Positions 16,001 to 17,795 of a stretch of 17,795 nt of DNA are shown piece after piece. Source of the DNA: Sphingobacteriales bacterium. GTDB lineage: Bacteria > Bacteroidota > Bacteroidia > Chitinophagales > UBA2359. Every line of letters begins with the position of its first letter. Position 1 is the first letter of the stretch. The stretch is taken from positions 1 through 17,795 of the forward strand of contig JADKCK010000097.1 of NCBI GenBank assembly GCA_016718845.1. The letters run 5' to 3'. Below the pieces are notes generated by a model that did no database searches, was not told the DNA's origin, and saw only the letters and a program-made list of their open reading frames with translations. A program made the position numbers and the translations under genes.

Positions 16001-16379
16001 TTACGGTTGCACTTGCTGTTGCACTACATCCGTTGTCATCAGTTACGGTGTAGGTGTAAGTACCTGCTGTTTCGGTAAATGTACCTGTACCTGTGTAAGG
16101 ACTTGTACCACCAGTTGCACTAACATCTACGCTACCTGTACCACCAAAACAAGCTGCATCGGTGGCTATGGCAGAGGCTGTTAATTGTGTTGGTTGGCTT
16201 ACGGTTGCACTTGCTGTTGCACTACATCCGTTGTCGTCGGTTACGGTGTAGGTATAAGTACCTGCTGTTTCGGTAAATGTACCCGTACCTGTGTAAGGAC
16301 TTGTACCACCAGTTGCACTAACATCTACACTACCTGCACCACCATTACAAGCTGCATCGGTTGCTACGGCAGAAACCAC
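13095..16379 (-). CDS. SprB-repeat adhesin, C-terminal part with T9SS type A sorting domain
   Basis: The frame is open from the stop at 13095 up to about 16598; the GTG at 16379 is inside a repeat and is not a start. N- to C-terminal, the segment holds the last SprB-type units (TDAACNGGAGSVDVSATGG, TAGTYTYTVTDANGCSATA), then two diverged SprB-like repeats with the YVWSNGATTEDLSGVSTGTY pattern. Ig/PKD-like modules with paired cysteines follow (TYAVTISDTNGCSTTTS, GTYTVTVTNAAGCTATA). The last ~85 residues read LSVMPNPFADKAIVEF...GMYFVKM...VMINR, a T9SS type A domain. SprB is the mobile gliding adhesin of Flavobacterium. Repeat kinship shows a surface adhesin but does not prove gliding. A one-base insertion at 16597-16598 separates this from the upstream coding part. 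Confidence 0.88.
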   Translation of the reverse strand: MVSAVATDAACNGGAGSVDVSATGGTSPYTGTGTFTETAGTYTYTVTDDNGCSATASATVSQPTQLTASAIATDAACFGGTGSVDVSATGGTSPYTGTGTFTETAGTYTYTVTDDNGCSATASATVSQPTQLTASAIATDAACNGGAGSVDVSATGGTSPYTGTGTFTETAGTYTYTVTDANGCSATASASVAEPTPLNVSATPTAALCNGGAGSVDVSATGGTSPYTGTGTFTETAGTYTYTVTDANGCSATASATVGQPSILSASSMVSSVTCHSGSNGSINVTTTGGKTPYTYVWSNGATTEDLSGVSTGTYVVTVTDDNGCSTVTLSANVSQPAAFNTFASVTNAGCAQNDGAINLTVSGATPEYSYIWSNGNTIQDPSGLSAGTYAVTISDTNGCSTTTSASITALPLPSISMAATSCFAGSGIITVTASGTGLTYSIGGASQNSNVFNNVANGNYTVVVTNSSGCTASKNVTVSCLPCSIPVATNNSPVCVGANIGLNVNPNLSNGVTASYAWSGPAGSSTQKNPVIANATLAKAGVYTVTVTYSNGCVATASTTVIVNAKPTVTIAASGPLSFCAGGSVTLTAGGGNAYNWSNGSTTAFTTIAISGTYTVTVTNAAGCTATAKRTIVVNALPNVSANLSCGISSATITVNATGNPPFQYSIGGAFQGSNVFNNVANGTYVVTVTNVNGCSRTTSIVVNCVYCSATAASVTATASCAGEPIVATASGYNTATGYAFYYLLADANGNIVAVNTTGTFATTSLTIGATYTVYGYNVKTSALVGGPNPPAVGTNVGSITGSCFALSNASATVVIPNLITIANSSSEGASNGTSPFTYNTTTIEITGGTTPYNFDWDIEGYVRYDIAYTQTGATITIYYSNDASWSVTTTDGNECTTGGAVFSNLPGNVNTLLDIDSYTVTPTNLGNDGSINLAASGGDLSCGTYQYQWTGPDTWTGSYATTGNGAYTLSGLPSGWYSVIITDCAGNTAEGWYWVPEGSRGRTKAVETLSVMPNPFADKAIVEFSVNVSGNTTVNVYSIDGKQVATLYNANTQAGETYQVTLDGANLPSGMYFVKMTNANGETMLQKVMINR

Positions 16380-17792
16380 TAAACCACCTGCTTGTCCAAC
16401 TGTTGCACTTGCTGTTGCACTGCATCCGTTGTCGTCGGTTACGGTGTAGGTATAAGTACCTGCTGTTTCGGTAAATGTACCCGTACCTGTGTAAGGACTT
16501 GTACCACCAGTTGCACTAACATCTACACTACCTGCACCACCATTACAAGCTGCATCGGTTGCTATGGCAGAGGCTCTAGTTAATTGTGTTGGTTGGCCTT
16601 ACGGTTGCACTTGCTGTTGCACTACATCCGTTGGCATCGGTTACGGTGTAGGTGTAAGTACCTGCTGTTTCGGTAAATGTACCCGTACCTGTGTAAGGAC
16701 TTGTACCACCAGTTGCACTAACATCTACACTACCTGCACCACCATTACAAGCTGCATCGGTGGCTATGGCAGAGGCTGTTAATTGTGTTGGTTGGCTTAC
16801 GGTTGCACTTGCTGTTGCACTACAACCATTGTCGTCGGTTACGGTGTAGGTATAAGTACCTGCTGTTTCGGTAAATGTACCTGTACCTGTGTAAGGACTT
16901 GTACCGCCAGTTGCACTAACATCTACACTACCTGCACCACCATTACAGAGGGCATCGGTGGCTATGGCAGAGGCTGTTAATTGTGTTGGTTGGCTTACGG
17001 TTGCACTTGCTGTTGCACTACATCCGTTGTCGTCGGTTACGGTGTAGGTGTAAGTACCTGCTGTTTCGGTAAATGTACCCGTACCTGTGTAAGGACTTGT
17101 ACCACCAGTTGCACTAACTACTACGCTACCTGCATCACCATTACAAGCTGCATCGGTGGCTACGGCAGAAACCACTAAACCACCTGCTTGTCCAACTGTT
17201 GCACTTGCTGTTGCACTGCATCCGTTGTTATCGGTTACGGTGTAGGTGTAAGTGCCTGCTGTTTCGTTAAATGTACCCGTGCCTGTGTAGGGGCTTGTAC
17301 CACCAGTTGCACTAACATCTACACTACCTGCACCACCATTACAAGCTGCATCGGTGGCTATGGCAGAGGCTGTTAATTGTGTTGGTTGGCTTACGGTTGC
17401 ACTTGCTGTTGCACTGCATCCGTTGTCGTCGGTTACGGTGTAGGTGTAAGTACCTGCTGTTTCGGTAAATGTACCCGTACCTGTGTAAGGACTTGTACCA
17501 CCAGTTGCACTAACATCTACACTACCTGCACCACCATTACAAGCTGCATCGGTGGCTACGGCAGAAACCACTAAACCACCTGCTTGTCCAACTGTTGCAC
17601 TTGCTGTTGCACTGCAACCATTGGCATCGGTAACAGTGTAGGTGTAAGTACCTGCTGTTTCGGTAAATGTACCCGTACCTGTGTAAGGACTTGTACCACC
17701 AGTTGCACTAACATCTACACTACCTGCACCACCATTACAAGCTGCATCGGTGGATACGGCATTGGTAATAACATTAAGATTATTGATGCTTT
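15611..17792 (-). repeat. Eleven near-identical 198-bp (66-residue) repeats inside the adhesin gene
   Basis: A repeat landmark (TTGCACTTGCTGTTGCAC on the plus strand) occurs at 15611, 15809, 16007, 16205, 16403, 16605, 16803, 17001, 17199, 17397 and 17595. The spacing is exactly 198 bases except for one 202-base step caused by the two insertions near 16576 and 16597. Only a few substitutions separate copies. Two linker types alternate irregularly: SQPTQLTASAIA and GQAGGLVVSAVA. Sequence diverges at both borders (AEPTPLNVS/GQPSILSAS on the C-terminal side, NLNVITN on the N-terminal side), so the whole homogeneous block is probably inside the window. Confidence 0.95.
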
Positions 17793-17795
17793 CAT
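16576..17795 (-). CDS. SprB-repeat adhesin, upstream part (5' end off window, frameshifted at 16597)
   Basis: This is the same gene as the 13095-16379 segment. The frame is open to the right edge (…NLNVITNAVSTDAACNGG), so the start lies outside the window. It encodes near-identical 66-residue SprB-type repeats, each with two cysteines (…AACNGG… and …NGCSA…). After ATV the expected SQPTQL becomes RPTNTIN and a TAG stop, because the plus strand has CC instead of C at 16597-16598. The stop itself is a three-base CTA insertion at 16576-16578 that is absent from the other repeat copies. If real, the lesion would remove the T9SS sorting domain. Confidence 0.85.
   Translation of the reverse strand, partial: ESINNLNVITNAVSTDAACNGGAGSVDVSATGGTSPYTGTGTFTETAGTYTYTVTDANGCSATASATVGQAGGLVVSAVATDAACNGGAGSVDVSATGGTSPYTGTGTFTETAGTYTYTVTDDNGCSATASATVSQPTQLTASAIATDAACNGGAGSVDVSATGGTSPYTGTGTFNETAGTYTYTVTDNNGCSATASATVGQAGGLVVSAVATDAACNGDAGSVVVSATGGTSPYTGTGTFTETAGTYTYTVTDDNGCSATASATVSQPTQLTASAIATDALCNGGAGSVDVSATGGTSPYTGTGTFTETAGTYTYTVTDDNGCSATASATVSQPTQLTASAIATDAACNGGAGSVDVSATGGTSPYTGTGTFTETAGTYTYTVTDANGCSATASATVRPTNTIN

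Noticed and set aside
15987..17574. Plus-strand Cys/Thr-rich 62-72 residue ORFs repeated through the adhesin array
   Set aside because: They are antisense shadows of the SprB repeats, each ended by the same TAA once per 198-bp unit.

Overview
The window looks like a chromosomal segment of a Bacteroidota bacterium (Chitinophagia/Saprospiria-like; the order is a guess). The evidence is three genes for large secreted repeat proteins, two with a visible C-terminal type IX secretion (T9SS) type A sorting domain, an outer-membrane-type protein ending in Phe, A-rich leaders without clear Shine-Dalgarno sites, and TAnnTTTG-like -7 promoter elements. Every credible gene is on the minus strand, so the window is read from high to low coordinates.

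Right end (17795 to 13095): the 3' part of a giant SprB-repeat adhesin gene. It has 11 nearly identical 198-bp repeats, then two diverged SprB-type repeats, Ig/PKD-like modules and a T9SS sorting domain. A strong terminator follows at 13032-13065. A 479-bp spacer (12616-13094) carries several small inverted repeats. Next comes an approximately 1200-residue outer-membrane-type protein (12615 to 9006, broken by two frameshifts), then, 108 bp later, an intact 804-residue FG-GAP/VCBS protein with 14 calcium-loop repeats (8897 to 6483) and a hairpin terminator. A 295-bp spacer with perfect inverted repeats precedes a 12-TM SLC45/GPH-like MFS transporter (6187 to 4884, two frameshifts), which ends in a near-perfect terminator at 4825-4860.

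Between the transporter and the next gene is the most striking non-coding feature, an approximately 900-bp minisatellite (3777-4678). It has 12 head-to-tail 30-bp hairpin units, then 7 more copies of the same unit separated by 8 copies of an approximately 41-43 bp linker with its own inverted repeats. Left of it are a secreted, acidic coiled-coil-like protein of about 170-193 residues (3576) and the 5' part of a BNR/VPS10-like beta-propeller + PKD + LamG secreted protein (3047 to beyond base 1), which is shattered by more than a dozen frameshifts.

Functionally this is a cell-surface and secreted-protein neighbourhood: adhesin, OM protein, propeller proteins and a probable sugar/H+ symporter. 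No defence system, CRISPR, transposase, tRNA or rRNA was seen. Frameshifts are common, dense at the left edge and often at short homopolymers while the codons between them stay meaningful. Many are therefore probably sequence or assembly errors, although pseudogene decay of the leftmost gene cannot be excluded.
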